From Acanthaster planci (lineage: Eukaryota; Echinodermata; Asteroidea; Valvatida; Acanthasteridae), in the NCBI RefSeq assembly GCF_001949145.1, contig NW_019091359.1, positions 3,274,736 through 3,285,682 on the forward strand: DNA of 10,947 nucleotides, read 5' to 3'. The first letter of the stretch is position 1, and each line of letters starts with the position of its first letter. The position numbers and the translations under genes were made by a program. This document shows positions 1 to 8,513 of this stretch, piece by piece. Below the pieces are notes generated by a model, which was not told where the DNA came from, ran no database searches, and saw only the letters and a program-made list of their open reading frames with translations.

Positions 1-641
1 ATTGCATGATCAGTTTGTGGTCTGAGTACCATTTACCTAAAGTGCCCTTGAAAAAGTAACAGTTAGTTACCGGATTTTTGTACTGACTAATGCGAGGAAA
101 GTTCATCTATAAATTACAATGTAGATGTGTGTTTTGGTTTTTTGTTTTAGGGAGTTTCCTTTTATATTTTGGTCCATTCAAAACAAAAGTTTGATCCACC
201 TAATTTCACAGATTTTTTTTTGGTCTCTAATAGTTGGCATGTGAATTGTTTGCTTGCGTAGAAGTCATGGTTATTTCTTTGTTTCACTCTTACCACTGGG
301 TAGTATATAACCCATGTGTAGCTGCTGAGTTTAGCTAGCCCCATTTAGGCCCTAAGTACTTACCAGAGAGCGTCTCCAACTGAAGACAGTGTAACTGTCT
401 TAATGTTTCCTCCACTTGTGCTGTCTTAAGGAGCTGGGCATTGAGGCTTTAAACACAGGGCTTAAATACATGTACATGTTAGTCTTTTGAAGTTCTGGTT
501 TGAAGTTATGTCTCCCCTCTGGGAGATCTGCAGAAAAAAATCTTAACAGAAGGAAGACTTTGAATCTTTTACTAACATAGTAGAGACATAATGCTGCACG
601 CACATTCTATTTTGATTGGTTCTTTTTTTTTCTGTGTCCAG
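1..641 (+). other. 3' part of the last MANF intron
   Basis: No exon of MANF or any other gene is recognisable here. The stretch is AT-rich and has stops in every plus frame. It ends in a good acceptor: a run of eight T, then TCTGTGTCCAG, with AG at 640-641, directly before the MANF exon. The earlier MANF exons, which would encode the signal peptide and the saposin-like domain, must lie upstream of the window. Short minus-strand open frames in this stretch (162-344, 400-603) have no recognisable protein character. Confidence 0.8.
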
Positions 642-814
642 AGAAACAAATTGATTTGGACTCTGTAGATTTGAAGAAAATGAAGGTTAAAGAACTGAAG
701 AATATCTTGAGTGTCTGGGGTGAAGAATGCAAAGCCTGCACAGAGAAGACAGATTTCATCAAACGCATCGAGGAACTAAAACCAAAGTATTACAAGAAGA
801 AGACAGAGTTATAA
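642..814 (+). CDS. MANF: MANF, last coding exon (partial gene)
   Basis: This is the C-terminal exon of mesencephalic astrocyte-derived neurotrophic factor, a small soluble protein of the ER lumen that is also secreted under ER stress and is known in the family to bind the chaperone GRP78. The exon opens with two bases that finish a split codon. It then encodes 56 residues, starting [12 protein letters not shown], and stops at TAA (812-814). The helical SAP-like C-terminal domain is visible: the block VKELKNIL is followed by WGEECKAC, which contains the family's CXXC motif, here CKAC (vertebrates have CKGC). The last four residues are KTEL, a KDEL-type ER-retention signal (human MANF ends RTDL). 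The N-terminal saposin-like domain is outside the window. The lack of a proline-rich or long tail and the spacing from CXXC to the terminus match MANF/CDNF. Invertebrates usually carry a single MANF/CDNF gene, so MANF is the natural name. Codon frame, acceptor site and stop all agree. Confidence 0.93.
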
Positions 815-1367
815 CTTGGATGGTTGAAGGAGGAAATGCACTGATCCATGATAAACTAAGCTAAGGGAGTTAGATTACCTCATGAAAGCTGTCCAGGGAC
901 TAGTCACAATTTAAGCTGGTTACTGTATGTTATGAATGTGAAAAAACATTTCTAATTTGAACCAGCATCTGAGGGTGCTCAGCTGTTGGTACCTGTCGAA
1001 ATTCAGAACATTTGACTGAGAGGGATAAGTTTTTTTATATGTACATGCTCACATGACAATTTGACAGTTGTGACATCATTGCAGTGTCCTTCACTGTACA
1101 TCCGCAGGAGTTTAACGATTGCAGGACATGGGATGGCAAAGTGTGCCAATTGAAACTTGGACAAAGAATGGCATTCCAGCACAGTGGTGGATTTAGGTAT
1201 ATGCTTAGAGATTGTCTAGCAAAAACATCCTGAACATTAAGGCATAAAACTGCACATGATACTGATGATCATATACATTTCATTGCACTTGGTCATCATA
1301 AATGGTACAGTTGTCTGTGCAAGCACATACATGTAATGTGCACATCAGAGTCAATTATACAAGTAAT

Positions 1368-1424
1368 TAACCCTAACAGTCCTCAGTCTTCCAACAGGTG
1401 AAGGATTGAGGACTGTTAGGGTTA
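1368..1424. repeat. 57-base perfect foldback (hairpin) in MANF 3' UTR
   Basis: Positions 1368-1385 and 1407-1424 are perfect inverted copies of 18 bases. In RNA the stem extends inward by five more pairs (1386-1390 with 1402-1406), two of them G-U, leaving an 11-base loop at 1391-1401. The outer ends read TAACCCTAAC and GTTAGGGTTA, so they resemble TTAGGG telomere repeat units, and the element begins and ends with TA. It could be a tiny MITE-like insertion with a TA target site, a structural element of the MANF mRNA, or both. The inverted repeat is directly visible; its origin is inferred. Confidence 0.85.
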
Positions 1425-2440
1425 GGTACTCAAAGCTTAATACATACAAACTCATGACATTGGTTCTAAAAGCATTTTAAATTATTCATCAATGCATCCT
1501 GGATCAAGGTATTTCCTAATTTTATATTTTCAAGGGTTATTTGAAATATAACTTTCTAAATGTACTTGTTTGTATATGAATAATAGCATTGTCTCAGGCA
1601 ATGTGTACATGTACACTGTATTGTTAAAAACTAGAGGGTTTTACATTTTTGAAACCTGCTAGGTCGTAAATAAATGCATTGCCCAGGTCTGATATGAGTT
1701 TTTAACATTTATTCATTATTTATGGCTAGCAAGTAGGTTGCACAACAAGTCATCTTACTGGTCTTTATAGGGAATTTTTCTTGATCTGTTTCCTACCCAA
1801 TTGTTGTTCCCAATACACCCAGTGTCCAATTCACAGGCTGCAAGTGAAAGTTCCTTAAACCGATAGTGCATCTCATGAAGTTTGTCAAGTTTTGTTTTCT
1901 CCAGTTAGTGGTTTTACATACGGAAAATAAATTAGCATTTAGGATGGCTGTTTGTGGGTTTAATCATTTCAATTCGGTTTGTCTAATTGTAATAGATGTG
2001 TTCTTTGCATATTTTTTTCCAGCAAAGCATTTATGATAATTGTCCATGGCACAAAAAGTCTGTAATGTTCATTTTGTAAAAGAATTAATTTTATTCTGAA
2101 AAATCCAGAATGTGCAACTCTCATGGATAAATTTACATAAAACACAATGCCAGAGGTTTGAACTTGGCTTTGTACTTCATCACAGACAATGTTAGGCCAC
2201 CCAGATCCATTGAAATCTACCAAGGTTTGGGAGGATTTTGTATGTTAGAGGACAACAGCACCTTACCTCTCTTACTGTACATGGGGCTTGATGCCCAAAT
2301 CAATGACCAGTAAAAATAAACTTCACTTTTAAATTTCCAGTGAAATAGTACCTTTGCACTTTAATAGACAAAAAGGACATTTAGACAAAAATAAATTTAC
2401 TAAACATTTTTCAGTTGCATATGTATGACCTTCATGTTGC

Positions 2441-2446
2441 AATAAA
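2441..2446 (+). terminator. Candidate poly(A) signal for MANF
   Basis: AATAAA followed by a G/T-rich stretch about 35-50 bases downstream. It is the last of five AATAAA hexamers after the MANF stop and the one with the best downstream context. Confidence 0.45.
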
Positions 2447-2465
2447 AATGTTTGCCATTCGATGT

Positions 2466-3252
2466 TTAACATTTTGGCCTGTTTTTGGTTGTTAATTATG
2501 AAATGCATACAGTTTCAGGAGAATCTGACTTGTGAAGCTTTCATGGAGTTTCCCGAAGAGAAAAGATGTACATGTAAACAAAATCGCAAACAAAGGTTTG
2601 CAAGGTGTAACCAACCATACATTTTTTCCACTGCAAAAAAAAGTTTACATGACTATCCGCTCGGAGCGTGACAAAAGAGGACATGTTTTGGGTACTCACA
2701 TAAGTGCGCATTTATAATCAATCAATGGCGCGTTTGACGTGGAGCATGCGAAGTATGCTTCACAAATTTATTCCTTAATGTATGGTCTTTGCGTACAAAC
2801 AGAATGCATGCAAGAACCCACTTCGAAAACTCACAACCATCTTTTGCCACTTCGGGATGCGCGTCTACTTGGGGCGGATAACTAAAAGAAAAGTTAATTT
2901 CAGATGTTTCTTATTGTTCAAACATTTAACACCCACACTGACTACAGCACTGGTCTCTTAGCCATGCAAAACTTGTCAAGAGTTTGGGCAGAACAGTCAA
3001 CATTTGACAGGGATTATAGATGTTCTAGGAATCAGGCTAAAAGAGCTATATGTACAGTAACACTTCTATGCAGAGATTTTTAGTGGCTTACTCCAATACA
3101 CTTAACACAGCGACTCTAATGACTTCATGCTTTGTGAACAGGTGTGTTTCCTAGGGAAGGGAGGTGGGATGCTATCTAGTGAACCCCTATTAAAGCGCAC
3201 ATATAAACACAACTTGACGTCATTGTGTTTGAGGTCTATTACAAGTAAAACA
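2466..3252. other. Convergent spacer and 3' UTR of the C1orf74-like gene
   Basis: This separates the 3' ends of the convergent MANF (plus) and C1orf74-like (minus) genes. On the minus strand an AATAAA hexamer (TTTATT at 2767-2772 on plus) lies about 480 bases past the stop codon and is a plausible poly(A) signal for the minus-strand gene. Two overlapping plus-strand open frames near 2462-2717 have no protein-like composition or recognisable motif and are probably chance. Confidence 0.45.
2767..2772 (-). terminator. Candidate poly(A) signal for the C1orf74-like gene
   Basis: AATAAA on the minus strand, followed on that strand by TTTGTG. It is the only canonical hexamer I find between the stop codon at 3253 and the MANF 3' end. 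Confidence 0.4.
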
Positions 3253-4071
3253 TTACAGTGTGATGCTTGGTAATGTCACTGATTTACAAGTCAGCCTGAG
3301 CTCTTTGTGCGCCTTTGCTTGAACTCGTTTGAACCAATCATCAATGTGATCTTGGAAGTGTGGCAAGAGTGCTTCCGGAACGCTGAAGCTGTAAATGGGA
3401 TGTTCATTGACAACTTCGCTTAGCTGAGGAGTGTGTGAAGTGGTATCTATTGGGTAGGGGGGATTCGCTGAATGCTGCAGATCATCATGGTTGGCAGACA
3501 CTCGGTAAACACTGAGCGGTACCATGGACAGGCAATTGGAGCAACGTTGGACGTCATGAAACCAATACACCACTGGATATCCAAGTAACACACCAAACAA
3601 CGTTGAGAAGTTCCAGCCCGGTTTAGGATTCAACTCCAGAACAGTCACTGGTGTCCTGCTCAAATCTTGCAGCTGCATCATGACATCTCTAACATGGTCC
3701 TTGATTCGTTCGACACCCTCATCATCAAGTAGTTGGGGCTGTTCAAGCTTTGCTGACACATCAACCAGCATGTGGTTGCCTCCTTCAAGAGCCCCGAGAA
3801 ACTCCCCAAGCGTTTCCTGCAGAAGAGGTTTATTGGCGAGGAAAGAATCCTGTCCTAGACTTAACACCTGTAAATTCTCCTTCACAAGGAGCCCTGATAC
3901 AATTAGGTCATCCACCATCTTAGACAACTCTGTGGGTTCAATACAGGAGTAGTCATACAGGAAACTTGGCTTAATTCCAGATGACACCGCCTCCATGTCA
4001 CACAAGATTTCTCTCCAGTTCTTCCTCGCTGTTCTCCCAACGTATCTTTTCATGATAAATGCAGTCTCCAT
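3253..4071 (-). CDS. C1orf74 homologue (UPF0739 family), intact single coding exon
   Basis: A 272-residue open frame on one exon with codon use and amino-acid composition typical of a real protein. I recognise it as a member of the UPF0739 family, whose human member is C1orf74 (about the same length). Its biochemical function is not known. The blocks I used are SFLYDYSC (residues 36-43), the hydrophobic core from TVLELNPKPGWNF through LGYPVVYWF (143-171), and YSFSVPEALL (227-236). A cysteine pair CSNC sits at 177-180. There is no signal peptide and no clear membrane helix; residues 157-171 are hydrophobic but more likely a buried strand/helix core. The start at 4071 has a good context (AAA before ATG, then G). 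A second ATG six codons in (residue 7) is possible. The gene is head-to-head with the PLCXD-type gene and tail-to-tail with MANF. On the minus strand, TTTATGCAG just upstream (near 4099-4107) could be the acceptor of a 5' UTR intron, though its pyrimidine tract is weak. The family call rests on remembered conserved blocks and was not searched. Confidence 0.8.
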   Translation of the reverse strand: METAFIMKRYVGRTARKNWREILCDMEAVSSGIKPSFLYDYSCIEPTELSKMVDDLIVSGLLVKENLQVLSLGQDSFLANKPLLQETLGEFLGALEGGNHMLVDVSAKLEQPQLLDDEGVERIKDHVRDVMMQLQDLSRTPVTVLELNPKPGWNFSTLFGVLLGYPVVYWFHDVQRCSNCLSMVPLSVYRVSANHDDLQHSANPPYPIDTTSHTPQLSEVVNEHPIYSFSVPEALLPHFQDHIDDWFKRVQAKAHKELRLTCKSVTLPSITL

Positions 4072-4620
4072 TTTACTGTTTATAACTTATTATGTATCAC
4101 CTGCATAAACAAGGCACACAAATCAAACATTTCACAGTTCAACCAATCCTGAATAGTGAGCTACTTAGGCTTCTAGTACATGTACTATGGGATGCCAAAA
4201 ACACTAAACAGGGATAAAAAAAAATTTCCTTTACCAATTAATTTGTTCATTCCAGGTTTTGTTACACTCCCTGACGTAAGGAAGACATTTATATATGATT
4301 CTGTTTTGATATGAGTTTCGTACAAACCACATTCATACTCTTTCAGCAGAACAACAGTTGAACAAAAAGATGATTCGATCAGTTCTGAATCTATATCGAC
4401 CACATGTCTGGCGTACACAATAAATTGCGCCCTCAAGAGTTCGACAATAATTACGGAATCATGTCAGCGCTCTGAACGTGTCTTTGTTGTTCATTTATTG
4501 TTATTACTACTACATAGCCTCTAGCCCCTGGCTAGCTAGCTAGCTAGCTCCGGGCTAGTCGTGCATGAAATTAGTCGAGTACATGTAGGCCTTCATATAC
4601 TGTGTACATGAGCTAGGAAA
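4072..4620. promoter_or_regulatory. Shared divergent promoter region (C1orf74-like / PLCXD-like)
   Basis: These 549 bases lie between two start codons that point away from each other, so both promoters and 5' UTRs should be here. No clear TATA box is seen in either direction at a sensible distance. The region includes a perfect 14-base palindrome (4174-4187, core TACATGTA), another TACATGTA at 4580-4587, and a GCTA microsatellite. The minus-strand open frame 4185-4436 shows no recognisable domain; it could be a leader exon but is more likely chance. Confidence 0.5.
4521..4558. repeat. GCTA tetranucleotide microsatellite within a short inverted repeat
   Basis: About five GCTA/CTAG units at 4530-4549 are flanked by CTAGCCC (4521-4527) and its exact inverse GGGCTAG (4552-4558). 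It lies 60-100 bases upstream of the PLCXD-like start codon, so it is probably in or near the core promoter or 5' UTR. Confidence 0.85.
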
Positions 4621-5812
4621 ATGGCGGCGGCGGGGGACTCCACAAATGTTGAAAATTCGAAGATTGAAAATGAGGAAGATTATTCAGACTGGATGTCGAA
4701 ACTACCAGAGAAACTTCTGTGTGAGCCGCTGAAAAATATTGCGATTCCTGGTAAGTTTTGCAAACTTGTTGAGTTATCATCAGCAGATCAGCTCACTGTC
4801 GGTGTCATGACAATGAATTAAGCATGACAAGTGATGTCACTGGTCAGTTTACTCATTTTTGCTAAGTACTTTTAACAAGATTAGCCATAACCCAAGTCTA
4901 TAATAAAATCAGAAGGGTAGTATTCAAATACATGAATTCTTAAGTAGTCTTTTTCTTTTCTGATTTTTTGCAGGATCACACGATTCATTTAGTTACACTC
5001 TTGATCTCAATACGCCAGTGTCACCAAGCTCCCCCGACACTGTGCGCAATCTAGTATCAGCGTTTGGTGACATGGCCAAAAAGATTGTCTACAAATGGTC
5101 AGTCACGCAGAGTTTGACCTTTATACAGCAGCTTGACCGTGGGATACGCTACTTTGACCTCCGTGTGTCAACCTTGAAGGGCAAGGCAGAGCTCTATTTT
5201 GTCCATGGATTGTATGGTGCTGAGGTTGGCACCTGCATGTGTGAGATCAAATCCTGGCTGGATAAACATCCCAAAGAAGTCATCTTGCTGGATTTCAACC
5301 ACCTCTATGAGATGGACAGTACTGACCATGAACAGCTTGTAGCAACTCTGTTAAGCGTATTTGACTCCAAACTGTGCCCTGTCATTGACACTGAGACAGC
5401 CGCCCTTAATGTTCTCTGGGAGAAAGGCTGGCAGGTATTGGTGTTCTATCATCACCCGGTGACAGTAGGAGATCACCCTGAGTTGTGGTCAGGGTCATAC
5501 ATGCCATCTGTCTGGCCCAATGTGACTGAAGCCCCTAAGATGGTAAATCTCCTGGAGGCTCATTTCACCCGTGGTCGACCTCAGGGGAAGTTCTATGTCA
5601 GTCAAGGTGTCTTGACCCCAACAGGGACTACCGTCTTGCAGTACATCAGCCGATCCCTGCAAGATGTCTTTGCACTCATCGCCATCAAGAATGTGCAATA
5701 TTTTATGAAAGACAAGGGTATTGGGCCAAGGGGACTTAACATTGTCATTGCAGACTTTGTTGAGTTGGGGGATTTTATTCCAAGTGTTTTAGCACTTAAT
5801 CACAAGGCCTGA
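4621..5812 (+). CDS. PI-PLC X domain-containing protein (PLCXD1/2/3-like), two coding exons
   Basis: The coding parts are 4621-4750 and 4974-5812, joined across a 223-base phase-1 intron (GTAAGT donor at 4751, TTTTTTGCAG acceptor ending 4973). The product has 322 residues, the usual size of animal PLCXD proteins, which consist of an X domain alone with no PH, EF-hand, Y or C2 domain. The X domain starts at PGSHDSFSY, spanning the splice junction. The expected catalytic set is present: His46 and Asp47 (first His), GIRYFDLRV with Asp105 and Arg107, and FVHGLYG with His121 (second His). By alignment of these motifs they correspond to H32, D33, D67, R69 and H82 of the bacterial PI-PLC. LLDFNHLYEM and, near the end, IVIADFVELGDFI are typical of the family. 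The enzyme class cleaves phosphoinositides; activity of individual PLCXD proteins is less well established. There is no signal peptide or membrane segment, so it is probably cytosolic. The start codon has a strong context (AAA before, G after) and opens a short acidic N-terminal region. I cannot tell which vertebrate paralogue is closest. Confidence 0.93.
4751..4973 (+). other. Intron of the PLCXD-like gene
   Basis: It begins GTAAGT and ends with a pyrimidine-rich tract and GCAG. Splicing converts the split codon to Gly44 and restores the X-domain opening GSHD, which no unspliced frame gives. Reading through the donor would end at a stop around 4819-4821. Confidence 0.93.
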
Positions 5813-5868
5813 AAGAATTCATCAGAGAAGTGTGTTGATATTACTTCAGTGTTAATCCTTTAAATGTA

Positions 5869-5874
5869 ATTAAA
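5869..5874 (+). terminator. Candidate poly(A) signal of the PLCXD-like gene
   Basis: ATTAAA, the commonest variant of the canonical hexamer, 57 bases after the stop codon. I find no canonical AATAAA close by. Confidence 0.4.
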
Positions 5875-7396
5875 GAACATCTTGAAATCCTTTAAATATA
5901 GTTAATTTCTTTTCTAATAGCCTACAAACACATGTATGTGTGTAAAGTTTTTTAATATCTAAAAATACAAATTTTAGAAAAAGTCACTTGTGTTAGCAGG
6001 AGCCTGAATGTTTTGAGTCATACTAATCCAAGAAGATGCCATACTGCAGTGGCGTTGCGCAAACCCCACATTCCTGATCTTGAGACCTGCGTGCTTTTGG
6101 CAAATTGCGACACCCTATTGGTCAATGTGGCAAGTCAAGCGCGCGTGTGCCACCTATTTACGCACGTGCCACCGCAGTAATAGCTTCTAATTCTGGTTCT
6201 CGAATTACACTATACCACAAAGTAAGTTCCTATCAAGTTTTGTTTAGTGTTTTGCCTAAACACATATATATATTAATTAACCTTAAATACATTTCTGATA
6301 TGAATTAACTTATTTGAATATTTATTGAGATAATGACTATAAGCTATTTATTGCAGTGGTTCACCAGCTTAGTATGGCATTCCGCACAAGTATATACCCA
6401 AGTCACTGAAACGTTGTGCTAACTCAGAGGAAAGTGAAACAAGTTCTGAACCTGTACCCTAATGCTCCCAGATATTTCAAAATCCAACGGGGAATCTTGA
6501 AGGATTTTGTAGGGCTGAGAAGGGTGAGGCTAGTGCGCTTACATATATGGAGCTTGCTTCTTCTGAAAGACAGCATGAAAAGTAGTTTCTTATAATGGAT
6601 TTTGAAGGATTTAGTGCATTGCCTGGTCTGAGGACTTTGATTATTTCCATGATCGATACTCAGATTTGTAAGTAAATTAAATTATTCACAGTCACCTCAC
6701 TCATCCTGTTTGTGAGAGAATTTGCCTTGCCTTCCCAGACTGCTGTTCTGTTCCCATAGTTGCTTATGATTTTATTACATTATCTTCACTGAAATGGTAC
6801 TAAATTCTTAAAAATCTAAGTTTAAGGTTAATGGATCTCAAGCATCAAATTGATACTGTGCATAAAGTTGAAGAAAAAAAGAATTTTGAATCTACGGTCT
6901 ATCCGAAAGTTTATGACTGTCACCATGAAGGTACAAATGACACTTGAGTAAGTTAAAAACATGTTCTGTATACTTTACAAATGTTTATTTTACTAGGAAA
7001 CTGTGCTGTTCAACTCCTTATTGTATTTAAATTAAACTCTTAAAACATTTTTTTCCATTTCAAAAGTTGGTGGTATTTGTAACCCAATTACGGATGTATC
7101 TCTTATCCTCTTCGCAGTTAAAACCTGTGTCTGTTCCAACAAAATTAACTTAAAAAGTAAAGGCATTGTCAAAATCCTATGAAAATGTGACATTAAATGG
7201 AAATCGTATTTCCCATTTTAAAAAAATACACGCAGTGGTATATCATAATTATAACACCATGGAGTATTTTTCTTTCCCTCCATGGTTACACTACATCGTA
7301 AATTACCGGGGAAAAGCTGAATATTGGGAAAGCACTGGAGCTATGCACGCGCTACATGCACAGGCTGAGAACATTACGGCTACGGCTAATACATTT

Positions 7397-7447
7397 ACAA
7401 TGTACAGGACTATATACGTACATTGTGGTGTACACTGTACGTACGGG
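7397..7447. repeat. Overlapping GTAC-rich inverted repeats
   Basis: ACAATGTAC (7397-7405) and GTACATTGT (7418-7426) are exact inverse copies. The second arm also lies within another inverted repeat, TACGTACA/TGTACGTA (about 7415-7443). The two alternative hairpins share sequence and cannot form together. The segment may be the remains of a foldback element about 100 bases upstream of tRNA-Ile, but no target-site duplication was found. Confidence 0.6.
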
Positions 7448-7540
7448 AAAGCGGTAGTAGGTAGCCGCTACCATATACCACGTGATATGTGAATGCATAC
7501 GAGAGAATAATATAAAATAGTTCCGCTGGCTTGATTGTGG

Positions 7541-7613
7541 GGTCGATTAGCTCAGTCGGTAGAGCGTCGTGCTGATAACGCGAAGGTCGTGGGTTCGAGC
7601 CCCACATTGACCA
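7541..7613 (+). tRNA. tRNA-Ile, anticodon GAT, copy 1
   Basis: A 73-base cloverleaf with every stem paired: acceptor GGTCGAT with ATTGACC (one G-U), D arm GCTC/GAGC, anticodon stem TCGTG/CGCGA around the loop CTGATAA, T arm GTGGG/CCCAC, discriminator A. The anticodon is GAT. The body matches the animal tRNA-Ile(AAT) pattern apart from the first anticodon base and stem changes. A box (TTAGCTCAGTCGG) and B box (GGTTCGAGCCC) are intact. Eight T at 7621-7628 make a good Pol III terminator. There is no intron. The sequence supports a functional gene; whether it is charged with isoleucine is inferred from the anticodon and A73. Confidence 0.93.
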
Positions 7614-7618
7614 GATCA

Positions 7619-7678
7619 CCTTTTTTTTCTTAACTTTCACCGTGTTTTACCTTTTTTCTTAACTTTCACCGTGTTTTT
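7619..7678. repeat. Tandem duplication of the Pol III terminator segment
   Basis: Two adjacent near-identical units, 7619-7649 and 7650-7678, each read CC, a T run (8 then 6), then CTTAACTTTCACCGTGTTTT. They lie just after tRNA-Ile copy 1, giving it a main and a back-up T-run terminator. Confidence 0.92.
7621..7628 (+). terminator. Pol III terminator of tRNA-Ile copy 1
   Basis: A run of eight T, seven bases after the tRNA 3' end. Confidence 0.85.
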
Positions 7679-8345
7679 GTTTGATATCTGTCGATCATGC
7701 GGTGTTGATTCGGATAAGTACGACTGTTTTCAACCCTTTGACGACTTCTGCAAGAATACTGATAAACTTCGTGATGCGAGTCTTAAGAAAATATGGCTGA
7801 TTGTGACGGGATAAACATTTGTTTATGAACGTGGAAACAAAAGGTAATACTTTTTATTTTCACTTTCATTGAAAATTTTCAATTCGTTTATGAATTCAGA
7901 GTATTATGTAGATGTTAACAGCGTGTCTTTTCTAGTTTTGCAGTTTCACTCTAATCACCTGTGATCTCTAAATGTAATTCTTCCACGTTTTTGACTTGGA
8001 AAGTATACTGATATGGAATTGGTATGCTGCAGAAAAAAGCGCTTTTCAGGAACAAAACAAAGGTAAGATATACCTCAAAGAGTTCCCTCAACGGACTCTT
8101 AAATCATTTTGCTGTCAAGGGTGAAGCACAGTTGGCGTAGTCGGTAGTCCATCCGGAGGTACTTCGAGGACTTACATGTAAGTCTGAACTTGGTCTTTAG
8201 GTTTGCTTTTTCATCTTTGAGTTTTCAAAAAGTTCAGAAAAAAGCTGAATTACTCCTTTCTTGGGTCCACTGTGCATCATAAGATTTCATTGATGGGATA
8301 ATTTGGCCTTGGAGTATAAAATCATTAGGGAAATGAACTACAAGT
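7679..8345. other. Spacer between tRNA-Ile copy 1 and tRNA-Glu
   Basis: AT-rich and without a recognisable gene. It contains a perfect 16-base palindrome at 8169-8184 built on TACATGTA, and a lone match to a tRNA A box at about 8132-8143 with no matching B box or cloverleaf. Confidence 0.6.
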
Positions 8346-8417
8346 TTCCCACACCGGGAATCGAACCCGGGCCACGGCGGTGAGAGCGCCGGATCCTAAC
8401 CACTAGACCATGTGGGA
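8346..8417 (-). tRNA. tRNA-Glu, anticodon CTC
   Basis: A 72-base minus-strand cloverleaf that closely matches animal tRNA-Glu(CTC): acceptor TCCCACA with TGTGGGA fully paired, D region GTCTAGTGGTTAGGAT, anticodon stem CGGCG/CGCCG around loop CTCTCAC, T arm CCGGG-TTCGATT-CCCGG, discriminator A. Both internal promoter boxes are intact. The only weak point is termination: no long T run follows directly on the minus strand, and the first TTTT is about 25 bases downstream (AAAA at 8318-8321 on plus). Structure says functional. Confidence 0.92.
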
Positions 8418-8513
8418 GTTCGTCACGCTCCCTCTGATTACGAATTATAGAACTTATTCGGAAAAGAATAATTACGAAAGGAACCCTGAAATGAAAACAA
8501 AACAAAACCCACC

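Larger units (their letters stand above)
815..2465 (+). other. MANF 3' UTR and downstream spacer
   Basis: No coding region is seen. Candidate AATAAA poly(A) signals lie at 1669-1674, 1926-1931, 2315-2320, 2390-2395 and 2441-2446. The last is followed within about 40 bases by a GT-rich stretch (near 2479-2495), the best-looking downstream element, so the longest 3' UTR would be about 1.65 kb. Use of the signal at 1669 would give about 0.9 kb. A 57-base hairpin lies within it (listed separately). The minus-strand open frame 1969-2223 shows no recognisable protein features. Confidence 0.5.
5813..7540. other. 3' UTR of the PLCXD-like gene and AT-rich spacer
   Basis: No gene is recognised. ATTAAA at 5869-5874, 57 bases past the stop, is the best poly(A) signal candidate. 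A GC-richer island at about 6045-6180 interrupts the AT-rich sequence (see findings). A small hairpin with 7-base arms TGTTTAG/CTAAACA lies at 6241-6262. The 7166-7492 open frame (108 codons) starts in AT-rich sequence and runs into GTAC-rich inverted repeats; it has no recognisable motif, and I do not call it a gene. Confidence 0.6.

Noticed and set aside
3680-3952. Plus-strand open frame of 90 codons
   Set aside because: It is a serine-rich shadow of the C1orf74-like gene on the opposite strand.
5495-5698. Minus-strand open frame of 67 codons
   Set aside because: It is a shadow of the PLCXD-like second exon.
7166-7492. Plus-strand open frame of 108 codons as a possible small gene
   Set aside because: No motif, poor composition, and its second half is made of inverted repeats. 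No splice or promoter evidence supports it.
7410-7640. Minus-strand open frame of 76 codons with a GSNPRPSRYQHDALPTELI-type stretch
   Set aside because: It is the antisense translation of tRNA-Ile copy 1. Such peptides turn up as hypothetical proteins in databases but come from tRNA genes.
8125-8195. Possible tRNA: TGGCGTAGTCGG matches the A-box pattern
   Set aside because: D-arm bases do not pair, no B box lies at the right distance, and no anticodon stem can be drawn.
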